Positions 45,578 through 53,060 of a stretch of 64,000 nt of DNA are shown one piece after another. The notes beneath the pieces are model-generated. The model had not been told where the DNA came from. It saw nothing but the letters and a program-made list of their open reading frames with translations, and did no database searches. The stretch's first letter is position 1. Each line of letters starts with the position of its first letter. The position numbers were made by a program, and so were the translations under genes. This stretch comes from Peptostreptococcaceae bacterium (GTDB lineage Bacteria > Bacillota > Clostridia > Peptostreptococcales > Filifactoraceae). Location of the stretch: the NCBI GenBank assembly GCA_030532905.1, contig JAUNKE010000002.1, positions 57,941-121,940 on the forward strand. The letters run 5' to 3'.

Positions 45578-47263
45578 CTAGAACAATCCGGTAATCTTTC
45601 CATTCTCATCAATATCAATTTTGTTTGCAGCCGGAACTTTCGGCAATCCCGGCATCGTCATGATGTCTCCGGTAAGCGCCACGACAAATCCTGCACCCGC
45701 GGACAATTTGATATTTCTTACGGTAATTTCAAATCCGGTCGGACGACCCAATTTTGTCTGGTCATCGGTCAGTGAGTATTGCGTTTTCGCCATACATACC
45801 GGAACATTTCCGTATCCCGCATCTTCAATATCCTTGATTTGCTTCAACGCATTCGGAGCGAAGCTTACGCCGTCCGCACCGTAGATGCGTTTTGCAATTG
45901 CAGTGATTTTTTCCTGAATCGTTGTGTTGAGCTCATATACATATTCCATATTATTCGGACGCTCGGTCAATTCAAGAACCTGCTCAGCAAGCTCTACGCC
46001 GCCTTTTCCGCCATGCTCCCAAACTTCCGATAGCGCAACATTAACGCCTTTTTCCTGACATTTTTTGCGAATCAAATCAAGCTCCGCCTCCGTATCCAAC
46101 GGGAATTTATTGATAGCTACGACTGCAGGCAATTTGAATACCTGAGTGATGTTCTCCACATGCTTGAGCAAGTTCGGAAGTCCTTTTTCAAGTGCATCCA
46201 GATTTTCTTCGCCGAGATTTTCTTTCTTCACGCCGCCGTTGTACTTAAGCGCACGAACAGTCGCTACGATTACAACCGCATCCGGCTTCAAATTCGCCAT
46301 TCTACATTTGATGTCGATAAATTTCTCAGCACCGAGGTCCGCACCGAAGCCCGCTTCCGTTACAACATAGTCCGCAAGATTCATCGCCATCTTGGTCGCG
46401 ATAACGGAGTTACATCCATGAGCAATATTCGCAAAAGGTCCGCCGTGAATAAATGCCGGTGTCGCTTCCAATGTTTGAACAAGATTCGGCTTGAGCGCAT
46501 CTTTCAACAACGCCGCCATCGCACCGTTCGCATTGAGCATCTTCGCAGTGATTACTTTTCCGTCTCTGCTGTATGCTACGACGATTTTTCCAAGTCTTTC
46601 TTTCAAGTCCGAAATGTCGTTGGACAAACAGAATGCAGCCATAACTTCGGATGCAACGGTAATATCGAATCCGTCTTCACGAGGCATTCCGTTCGCCTTA
46701 CCGCCAAGACCGTTTACCATGAATCGAAGCTGTCTGTCGTTCATATCCATCGCACGCTTCCAAATAATTCTTCTCGTATCGATGTCCAATTCATTTCCCT
46801 GATGAATGTGATTGTCAATTAAAGCCGCGAGCAGATTGTTCGCCGCGCCGATTGCGTGGAAGTCTCCCGTAAAGTGAAGGTTGATATCTTCCATCGGTAC
46901 AACCTGTGCGTAGCCGCCGCCTGCCGCTCCGCCTTTCACTCCGAATACCGGTCCGAGAGACGGCTCGCGAAGCGCAACCATGGTTTTTTTGTTCAAATGG
47001 CTCAACGCGTCCGCAAGACCGATTGTTGTTGTCGTCTTTCCTTCTCCTGCCGGTGTCGGATTGATTGCCGTTACCAAAATCAGCTTCGCCTTTTTATCGC
47101 TCGGCTTCTTCAAGAGATTGTAATCAACTTTTGCTTTATAATGTCCATACGGCTCATAATTCTCGGGTTTCAAACCGATTTTCTCCGCAATTTCCGAAAT
47201 GTTTTTGATTACCGCCGCCTGAGCGATTTCGATGTCTGATTTTGGCTTAACTGTGTTGCTCAT
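45578..47263 (-). CDS. fhs: Formate-tetrahydrofolate ligase
   Basis: Fhs makes 10-formyl-THF from formate, THF and ATP, feeding purine synthesis or acetogenic one-carbon flow. The 561-residue protein has the P-loop [14 protein letters not shown] (about residues 70-82), [42 protein letters not shown] and [14 protein letters not shown], all strongly conserved. Length is typical. The ATG at 47263 has a GAAAGGAG site. It heads a minus-strand run with fchA. No folD is seen in the window. A folded leader (47301-47365) precedes it. Confidence 0.97.
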   Translation of the reverse strand: MSNTVKPKSDIEIAQAAVIKNISEIAEKIGLKPENYEPYGHYKAKVDYNLLKKPSDKKAKLILVTAINPTPAGEGKTTTTIGLADALSHLNKKTMVALREPSLGPVFGVKGGAAGGGYAQVVPMEDINLHFTGDFHAIGAANNLLAALIDNHIHQGNELDIDTRRIIWKRAMDMNDRQLRFMVNGLGGKANGMPREDGFDITVASEVMAAFCLSNDISDLKERLGKIVVAYSRDGKVITAKMLNANGAMAALLKDALKPNLVQTLEATPAFIHGGPFANIAHGCNSVIATKMAMNLADYVVTEAGFGADLGAEKFIDIKCRMANLKPDAVVIVATVRALKYNGGVKKENLGEENLDALEKGLPNLLKHVENITQVFKLPAVVAINKFPLDTEAELDLIRKKCQEKGVNVALSEVWEHGGKGGVELAEQVLELTERPNNMEYVYELNTTIQEKITAIAKRIYGADGVSFAPNALKQIKDIEDAGYGNVPVCMAKTQYSLTDDQTKLGRPTGFEITVRNIKLSAGAGFVVALTGDIMTMPGLPKVPAANKIDIDENGKITGLF

Positions 47264-47300
47264 GTTGTTGCTCCTTTCAATTCAAAAAAATTTATACAGT

Positions 47301-47365
47301 GATGGTGTATCTTCCTTATAAAAGGAAGGCTACTCAGTAGCTTTTGGTCTGCAAGTGACACCATC
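47301..47365 (-). promoter_or_regulatory. Folded leader element upstream of fhs
   Basis: A 65 bp element that would fold into a three-way junction in the fhs leader RNA: an outer 8 bp stem (47301-47308 with 47358-47365), one hairpin of 7 bp (47311-47317 with 47322-47328) and one of 5 bp (47329-47333 with 47337-47341). It ends about 36 nt before the fhs start. I do not see the conserved bases of the THF or ZTP riboswitches, the usual regulators of fhs. Confidence 0.5.
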
Positions 47366-47484
47366 TTTTGATATCTAAAAAAATGGATAGAAAAACCATC
47401 TCCTTCCATTATAATAAAGATACCCCTTTTTGTATATAAATTCACTTAAAAAATAGTAAAAGATTTGTGGAACTTTTTTCACCA

Positions 47485-47504
47485 ACAAAAAAAGCCCGAG
47501 GGCT
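47485..47504 (-). terminator. Rho-independent terminator after the small unknown ORF
   Basis: On the minus strand AGCCC (47500-47504) pairs with GGGCT (47493-47497) across a 2 nt loop, followed by TTTTTTTG. It overlaps the stop codon of the 50-residue frame. Confidence 0.75.
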
Positions 47505-47655
47505 ATTCGTAAAAATGTTTTCGAATCTTGTTTGAAAATACGATTTTCAAATCGCATTTCGGGTCTCTTTCGACATGAGCAATCATGCGTCCACGATTCA
47601 TAATCACTTTATTCGTGCCCTCGCCGTTAATATAAATCGATGGGCGCCATAGCAT
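47503..47655 (-). CDS. Candidate small protein of 50 residues, unknown
   Basis: A minus-strand frame of 51 codons, too short for usual gene callers. It reads MLWRPSIYINGEGTNKVIMN at the start, has a charged middle (GRMIAHVERDPKCDLKI) and ends in a basic tail (SNKIRKHFYE). I do not recognise the family. In favour: a good promoter upstream, a terminator that starts exactly at its stop, and a protein-like composition. Against: the ATG at 47655 sits directly behind AAAGG with no spacing, and a better placed ATG 4 nt later reads a 7-codon frame. A one-base frameshift near the start (a decayed gene) is possible. Confidence 0.4.
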   Translation of the reverse strand: MLWRPSIYINGEGTNKVIMNRGRMIAHVERDPKCDLKIVFSNKIRKHFYE

Positions 47656-47699
47656 CCTTTCTATGCTTGCTCATTATCAATAATATCCCTTATTTCAAT

Positions 47700-47728
47700 A
47701 TTGTAACGCTTTATAATCATTTAGGCAA
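47700..47728 (-). promoter_or_regulatory. Sigma-A promoter upstream of the 50-residue ORF
   Basis: On the minus strand TTGCCT (47723-47728) and TACAAT (47700-47705) are 17 bp apart. It lies directly after the srlE terminator and about 45 nt before the small frame. Confidence 0.6.
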
Positions 47729-47733
47729 TATAA

Positions 47734-47758
47734 AACATCGGATTTTTTGTCCGATGTT
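47734..47758 (-). terminator. Terminator of the glucitol PTS operon
   Basis: AACATCGGA (47734-47742) and TCCGATGTT (47750-47758) form a perfect 9 bp stem with a 7 nt loop, followed on the minus strand by TTATATTG. It is 20 nt past the srlE stop. Confidence 0.8.
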
Positions 47759-47777
47759 CCGTAATTTTTTTCTTTTG

Positions 47778-48761
47778 TTATGAATACATCCCGAAAGATG
47801 CAAAATATGCAATCACAACCGCCAGCGGTCCGGTTATCAATCGCGAAACCAAAATCGCCGGTACACCGACCTCAATCGTTTCGGAATCCGCTTCGCCCAA
47901 TGCCAATCCGACCGGAATAAAATCCGCACCGACCTGCGGGTTGATGGCAAAGAGCGCCGGCAACGCATACTGCGGCGGAATATTCCCTTTTGCAATCTCC
48001 ACGCCGATAAAAGTGCCGACCACCTGCGCAATGACCGCACCCGGTCCGAGCAGCGGAGAAAGAATCGGAATCGCACAGATTAGCGAAATGAGCAACAGTC
48101 CCGGCAAAGAGGTTGCAAAAGGCGTCACCTTGTCCGCCATCCACGCGCCGATTCCGGTCTTGTTGATAATTCCAATCAATAGACTGATGAATGCCATAAA
48201 AGGCAAAATATTTTTTATCACGATGTCAATCGAATCGCGCGCCGCCTGATAAAACTTGTGGACAATCCCGCCGACGACTTTTCCGATCGCCGTCAGAAAA
48301 CCGAATTTGGAAGACGGGATATTCATATCCGCGACTTTTTCTTTCGCTTCGGCTTTGAGCTGCGCAATGCTCTTATCGGTTTTCGGCAATTCGACTTCGA
48401 TGAGCTCGATATCTTCGACATGAACATCGGAGACATACAAATCTTCCGTAATATATTTTGCTAAAGGTCCCGACTGACCCACCGCGCGCAGATTGACCGT
48501 AAAAATTCCTTTGCGCGGATAGACGCCCGAGCGAGCGGTTCCGCCGCAATCCACGATCGCCACCAAAATTTCTTCATCCGGTACGCCGGTTTTGAATCCG
48601 TCAATAAGCTCCCCGCCGGTAAGCTCGGCGATTCGCTCGGCAATCGGATCCACACCGCCGCCGGTTATCGATACGATTTTATTTTTCTTTGCATCCGGAA
48701 CGATGACCAATGGTCCGCCCCATCCGTTTTTTCCTTTTTTAATTCTGACCGATTGATACAT
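47778..48761 (-). CDS. srlE: Glucitol/sorbitol PTS enzyme IIBC component
   Basis: The EIIB and one EIIC segment of the glucitol PTS, which imports sorbitol and phosphorylates it. The 327-residue protein begins with the IIB domain, with GWGGPLVIVP, SITGGGVDPIAERIAELTGG and the likely phosphorylated Cys72 in VDCGGTARSG, followed by a linker and a membrane domain (about 180-327) with SPLLGPGAVIAQVVGTFIGV. Length is typical. It follows srlA by 9 nt with an AGGAGG site. The IIA subunit and sorbitol-6-phosphate dehydrogenase usually encoded next are absent. Confidence 0.94.
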   Translation of the reverse strand: MYQSVRIKKGKNGWGGPLVIVPDAKKNKIVSITGGGVDPIAERIAELTGGELIDGFKTGVPDEEILVAIVDCGGTARSGVYPRKGIFTVNLRAVGQSGPLAKYITEDLYVSDVHVEDIELIEVELPKTDKSIAQLKAEAKEKVADMNIPSSKFGFLTAIGKVVGGIVHKFYQAARDSIDIVIKNILPFMAFISLLIGIINKTGIGAWMADKVTPFATSLPGLLLISLICAIPILSPLLGPGAVIAQVVGTFIGVEIAKGNIPPQYALPALFAINPQVGADFIPVGLALGEADSETIEVGVPAILVSRLITGPLAVVIAYFASFGMYS

Positions 48762-48770
48762 ACAAACCTC

Positions 48771-49295
48771 CTATGCCTGATTCTTTGGCCACATCATAGC
48801 GGTTATTTTTTCGGTAATCACGCCGCGTAAAAAAATCACGACGATGCCCACCAAAAAGTATCGCACTGCCAAATCGCTGACCGACAATCCCAATTTTGCA
48901 ATTCCGCCCGAAATTCCTAAGAAGATAAATAATTCCCCCGCATTCGCATGAGGAAAAATTCCGGTTATCGGATGGCAAAAAGAAACCGCGGCATCATAAA
49001 AAGCCGGTTTGTACTTTTCCGGTAAAAATTTTCCAAAGGTGTATGCCATCGGATTGGTCAGAAAAAACATCGCAATCAGCGGCATGACGGTATAGCGAAG
49101 AATAAAATTTCTTCCGGCAAAACGAACAACCTTTTCCACGCGTTGTTCGCCAACCATTTGAACGAGCGCATTCACTGCGGTGATAAGTACGATAAGCGTT
49201 GGCAAAATTCCAACTACGAGTGAGACAAAAACTTCACCGCCCGCTTCAAAAAGACTTTTGAAATTTTCGGCAAGGCGTGCCAATGTTTCAATCAT
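48771..49295 (-). CDS. srlA: Glucitol/sorbitol PTS enzyme IIC2 component
   Basis: The second membrane subunit of the glucitol PTS. The 174-residue protein has about four membrane helices and the conserved patterns FVSLVVGILPTLIVLITAVNALV, GEQRVEKVVRFAGRNFILRY and SFCHPITGIFPHANAGELF with the family's conserved His residues. The ATG at 49295 has an AGGAGG site. It lies between gutM and srlE, as in other glucitol operons. Confidence 0.94.
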   Translation of the reverse strand: MIETLARLAENFKSLFEAGGEVFVSLVVGILPTLIVLITAVNALVQMVGEQRVEKVVRFAGRNFILRYTVMPLIAMFFLTNPMAYTFGKFLPEKYKPAFYDAAVSFCHPITGIFPHANAGELFIFLGISGGIAKLGLSVSDLAVRYFLVGIVVIFLRGVITEKITAMMWPKNQA

Positions 49296-49408
49296 ATATT
49301 CCTCCTCGAAAAAAATTTATTGTAAAACAATAAATGTATAACTCATTTTATACCGACTTCTCATAAAATGCAAGCATTTTTTTCGAGAAAAAACATTTTC
49401 TTTGCTTT

Positions 49409-49978
49409 TTACGGCTCTTTTACTTCTTCGATTTCCTCCACATCAATAATTTGAGGTTCTTCGATTTCCTCCAGATTTTCAAATTCATCGTAGTTTTCGT
49501 TGATGTCGTCAGCCATCTCATCGCTGATTACCGCATCGACCACTTCTTCATCGCCCAATTCGTCGAATGCATCTGTTTCGCTCGCGCCCCGCTCGTCCCG
49601 AAAACTGTCGTAAATCATCTTCGCCGCTTCAAAGGTCGCCTTGAGTCGCGCAACATCTTTTCCTTCCGCCGTTTCCAATTTCTTTTCCGTATCATTCATA
49701 ATGTTGATCAACTTGCTTCCGTTATATTGCGTGTAGGGCTGAAATTTTGCAAAAACCGACATCCCCTGCAGGATTCTGCCATCGATGACGATTTCATTCG
49801 TATCGGCGGCAAGAAGCACAATCGCTCCCGCGCCGAATCGACGCTTGACGGTTCCCGCACCGATTCTACCCACCTTACGAAGCTGCGCCGCATTTTGTCG
49901 AAAATCTTTCATTTGAAAATAGGTAAAAACACCTTGTAATATCAATGCCAAAAATATAAAAAATAATAATCGTCCCAT
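49409..49978 (-). CDS. gutM: Glucitol operon activator GutM-like protein with an acidic tail
   Basis: GutM-type proteins are small membrane-anchored activators of glucitol operons. The 189-residue product has one N-terminal membrane helix (LLFFIFLALILQGVFTYFQM) followed by the family patterns VGRIGAGTVKRRFGAGAIVL and GRILQGMSVFAKFQPYTQYNG. The last 60 residues are extremely acidic (runs of Glu and Asp), which is not part of the usual short GutM. I chose the ATG at 49978 with a GGAGG site; the frame upstream to 50053 lacks one. It lies 113 nt before srlA. Confidence 0.85.
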   Translation of the reverse strand: MGRLLFFIFLALILQGVFTYFQMKDFRQNAAQLRKVGRIGAGTVKRRFGAGAIVLLAADTNEIVIDGRILQGMSVFAKFQPYTQYNGSKLINIMNDTEKKLETAEGKDVARLKATFEAAKMIYDSFRDERGASETDAFDELGDEEVVDAVISDEMADDINENYDEFENLEEIEEPQIIDVEEIEEVKEP

Positions 49979-50088
49979 AAATCCTCCGTAATCATACAAT
50001 TCTTGCTGAACTCTTTTCCCACTTTCTACCCATATCCGAAAAATCTTACGCAAAAAAATTGCTTCCTATTATATAGCTTATATAGCAT

Positions 50089-50490
50089 CTACGATGATTT
50101 AATAAGCGCTTTTTCCAACGAAAAATCCGAATAATATTTTGAAATGACAACTTCCAACTCAGTTCCCGGCGGTTCAATAAAATGTCTGCTATATACTTCT
50201 GCCATATCCTCAAATATTACAGAATCCAAAATCTCAAAATAATCAATCACGGCAACAACCGAAACACAAACCTCCTCATTATTTGCATTTATATATTTTT
50301 CTTGCGGGATTTTTTCATTAAAATAATCCGGTATTTCACGATAAGCTCGATTCGCGAAAAAACCTTCTTCCATTTTACACAATACAATGACTTCTTCATA
50401 TATTGTAACAGGATCCATCGGTGTCTCCGCATCGACTACACAATCTTTAACGAGACACACGGAATAATTAGCAATTTCTTTTCCGGTCAT
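50089..50490 (-). CDS. DUF4288-like protein
   Basis: A 133-residue soluble acidic protein. The pattern YSVCLVKD, then YEEVIVLCKMEEGFFANRAY, later VCVSVVAVIDYFEILDSVIF and AEVYSRHF fits the DUF4288 family, whose function is unknown. The ATG at 50490 has a GGAGGT site 6 nt away. It lies 110 nt upstream of gutM on the same strand but is probably separate; a TATATAATAGGAAGC promoter-like element lies between them. Confidence 0.7.
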   Translation of the reverse strand: MTGKEIANYSVCLVKDCVVDAETPMDPVTIYEEVIVLCKMEEGFFANRAYREIPDYFNEKIPQEKYINANNEEVCVSVVAVIDYFEILDSVIFEDMAEVYSRHFIEPPGTELEVVISKYYSDFSLEKALIKSS

Positions 50491-50918
50491 TCGCAACCTC
50501 CTACTCTTTTCAAATAATATTGCGTCAAAAAGCGACGACGGTAAATCGAAAGAGATTGATTAAAATTTCCATATAATTTATCCTGCGACCATACTACATT
50601 TTATTTTTTTGTTTGTCAAATCCGTTTTACGAAATCGCATTCTCTTATTAAAGATTATACTGCAAAACATAAGAGGCATGTTTGCCTTCGTTCTAATTCC
50701 GCCATTTCTCGACAACTTCCATCCGGTTGCAGATTCTTTTACAATTTACAACTCAATTTTGCTCTGTTTTTTTACAATCCCCTGCTATACTATTTTTGTA
50801 ATCTCTTTGCATATTCTCATAAATCCTTGTAATAATTCCGCTCAAAGATTGCTCTATCACTCGATTTGCGATATAATAGGAAAATCATAGGAAAGGATGC
50901 GCAAAAGCGCTATATAAT
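50491..50918. other. Intergenic region with divergent promoters
   Basis: AT-rich, no coding frame. The right end holds the plus-strand promoter at 50849-50877 and a second TATAAT (50913-50918) touching the start codon of the next gene. Confidence 0.55.
50849..50877 (+). promoter_or_regulatory. Promoter of the TtcA-like gene
   Basis: TTGCTC (50849-50854) and TATAAT (50872-50877) are 17 bp apart, giving a start near 50884. The leader contains the 7-codon frame ATG (50898) to TAA (50918) and a GCGC-AAAA-GCGC hairpin (50899-50910). Confidence 0.6.
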
Positions 50919-51773
50919 ATGTTATTACAAGGAAGTGGCTGCGAATTGATGATTCCCGACGGCGAGCTGTTGCCGCTCAAGGACATCGAGCGCAGTATTA
51001 TAAAAAAATATCGAAAACAGCTTTGGGCTCCGTTTATGAAAGCTGTTCGCAACTACAAACTGATTGAGCCGGGAGATCGAATCGCCGTTGCCGTTTCGGG
51101 CGGAAAAGATTCTTTGTTGATGGCGATGCTTTTCAAAGAGCTTCACCGTCACAGCGAAATTCCTTTTGAGCTTCATTTTATTGCAATGAATCCCGGTTTT
51201 TACGAGCAAAACAAAGAACAGCTGCTCAAAAATTGCGAGCATCTTGAAATTCCAATCGAGCTTTTTGACACGAATGTTTTCAATATCGTCCAAAAAATCG
51301 CGGGCGATGCGCCATGCTATATGTGTGCCAAAATGCGTCGCGGCGCGCTCTATGCCAAGGCGGAAACCATCAACTGCAACAAGCTGGCGCTGGGTCATCA
51401 TTTCGATGATGTCATCGAAACCACGATGCTCAACCTGCTCTATGCCGGCTCGGTCAAAACCATGATGCCCAAACTCAAATCACAAAACTTCGGCAAAATG
51501 CAAATCATTCGTCCGCTGTACTATATCCGCGAAGAATCCATCCGCCGCTTTACGAAAGCGAGCGGAATTTTTGCGATGAACTGCGGATGTGCGGTAGCCG
51601 CCGGCAAAATCGCAACAACCCGATATGAAATCAAAGATTTGATTGAGCAGCTCAAAGAAAAAAATCCGCATGTCGAAAAATCCATTTTTGCGGCGATAGA
51701 AAATATCAATCTCGACGCCTGCATCGCATGGCAGAAGGATGGAAAAAAACATTCCTTCCTCGACGAATACTAA
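50919..51773 (+). CDS. TtcA/TilS-type PP-loop tRNA thiolation enzyme
   Basis: A 284-residue PP-loop ATP pyrophosphatase of the TtcA family, which thiolates cytidine 32 of tRNA in other bacteria. Motifs: the PP-loop SGGKDS (residues 60-65), two cysteines C133-x2-C136 (CYMC) plus NCGC near 223-226 for an Fe-S cluster, and LALGHHFDDVIETTMLNLLY. I kept the ATG at 50919 because the N-terminal QGSGCEL matches relatives that start with a GGGCE-like segment, although no ribosome site precedes it; the ATG at 50949 would remove it. It could be TtcA or an orthologous clostridial thiolase. Confidence 0.85.
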   Translation: MLLQGSGCELMIPDGELLPLKDIERSIIKKYRKQLWAPFMKAVRNYKLIEPGDRIAVAVSGGKDSLLMAMLFKELHRHSEIPFELHFIAMNPGFYEQNKEQLLKNCEHLEIPIELFDTNVFNIVQKIAGDAPCYMCAKMRRGALYAKAETINCNKLALGHHFDDVIETTMLNLLYAGSVKTMMPKLKSQNFGKMQIIRPLYYIREESIRRFTKASGIFAMNCGCAVAAGKIATTRYEIKDLIEQLKEKNPHVEKSIFAAIENINLDACIAWQKDGKKHSFLDEY

Positions 51774-51818
51774 AGACAGCTCTTTTGGGACTTTACTCAC
51801 AAACCCAATCGCTCTCAA

Positions 51819-51866
51819 TTGACTTTTCTCATCAAATTCGTTATACTAATTTGAAAGTGATTATCA
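51819..51866 (+). promoter_or_regulatory. Zur/Fur-type promoter-operator of the zinc transport genes
   Basis: TTGACT (51819-51824) and TATACT (51842-51847) are 17 bp apart. A Fur-family operator TGAAAGT-G-ATTATCA (51852-51866) matches the 7-1-7 pattern TGATAAT-N-ATTATCA with two mismatches and covers the predicted start (about 51854), a repressor position. With the zinc genes downstream this points to Zur, which is not in the window. Confidence 0.65.
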
Positions 51867-51889
51867 TTTTTATGAGAAAAGGAGACAAA

Positions 51890-53053
51890 ATGAAAAGAAT
51901 TATCTCAACAACATTGGCGGCATTTATGCTTGCCGGCAGTATCACTGCTTGTGCTCCAAAACAGGAAGCGCAGGCGCCTGCCGAAAATAAACCGGTGGCG
52001 ACGGAAAATGCACTCAAGGTCGTAACGACGATTTTCCCGCCGTATGATTTTACAAAACAAATTGCAAAAGATAAAGCAACCGTGAGCATGCTGCTCCCGC
52101 CGGGTTCCGAAAGTCATTCCTTCGAGCCGAGCCCGCAGGATATTATCAATATTGAGCAAGCGGATTTATTTATCTACAACGGAGGCGACAGCGACCATTG
52201 GGTAGATGAAATTTTGGAATCGATGGGCGATAAGGCACCGGACACACTGAAGATGATGGACATCGTAAATCTTTTGGAAGAAGAAGTGATTGAGGGTATG
52301 GAGCCTCATGACCATGACCACGATCACGGACATGACGATAAGGACAAAGATCACGACCACAGTCATGATGATAAAGATAAAGATCATGAGCACAACGACA
52401 AAGAATACGATGACAAAGATCATGAGCATAATGACAAAGAGCATGACGACAAAAACAAAGAAGATAAAGACCATAGTCATGACGATAAAGACAAGGAGCA
52501 TGATCACGACCATGACCACGAGCATGTAATGGACGAGCATGTTTGGACTTCTCCAAAAAATGCCGTTAAAATCTCGGAAGCAATCGCATCCAAATTGTCG
52601 CAAAAAGATTCCGCCAACGCGCAATTCTATATCGAAAATTTGAATGCATACAAAGAAGAATTAAACAAACTGGATAAGCAGTTTGAAGATATTGTGGCGA
52701 ATGCGAAAATCAAAACCATGGTATTCGGTGACCGTTTCCCGCTTCGCTACTTTGCTCATGATTACAATTTGAATTATTATGCCGCATTTGTCGGATGCAG
52801 TACGCAAAGTGACGCGTCCGCAGCAACGGTAGCATTTTTGATCGACAAAGTAAAAGAGGAAAAAATCCCGACCGTATTCCATATCGAGCTTTCCGCACAT
52901 AAAATCGCAGACGCGATTGCGGATTCGACCGGCGCGGAAGTTGCACTCTTCCACAGTTGCCACAATTTAAGCAAGGAAGATTTCGACGCGGGAAAAACCT
53001 ATGTATCGCTAATGCAGACCAATGCGGAAACATTAAAAAAAGCATTACAGTAG
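51890..53053 (+). CDS. znuA: Zinc ABC transporter substrate-binding lipoprotein with a long His/Asp loop
   Basis: A 387-residue cluster A-I binding protein (ZnuA/AdcA type) that captures zinc outside the membrane. It has a lipoprotein signal (lipobox ITAC before CAPKQ), IFPPYDFTKQIAKDKATVSM, LLPPGSESHSFEP with the first His ligand, and later DEHVWTSPKNAV and LNYYAAFVGCSTQSD. Between about residues 140 and 212 is an exceptionally long His/Asp/Lys/Glu-rich loop with more than 20 His, much longer than in most homologs, which could store or scavenge zinc. I chose the ATG at 51890 with an AAAAGGAG site; the frame upstream is non-coding. The permease follows after 7 nt. Confidence 0.92.
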   Translation: MKRIISTTLAAFMLAGSITACAPKQEAQAPAENKPVATENALKVVTTIFPPYDFTKQIAKDKATVSMLLPPGSESHSFEPSPQDIINIEQADLFIYNGGDSDHWVDEILESMGDKAPDTLKMMDIVNLLEEEVIEGMEPHDHDHDHGHDDKDKDHDHSHDDKDKDHEHNDKEYDDKDHEHNDKEHDDKNKEDKDHSHDDKDKEHDHDHDHEHVMDEHVWTSPKNAVKISEAIASKLSQKDSANAQFYIENLNAYKEELNKLDKQFEDIVANAKIKTMVFGDRFPLRYFAHDYNLNYYAAFVGCSTQSDASAATVAFLIDKVKEEKIPTVFHIELSAHKIADAIADSTGAEVALFHSCHNLSKEDFDAGKTYVSLMQTNAETLKKALQ

Positions 53054-53060
53054 GTGAATT

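Noticed and set aside
47301..47365. THF or ZTP riboswitch
   Set aside because: The location before fhs is suggestive, but the conserved sequences of these classes could not be found; only generic stems are visible.
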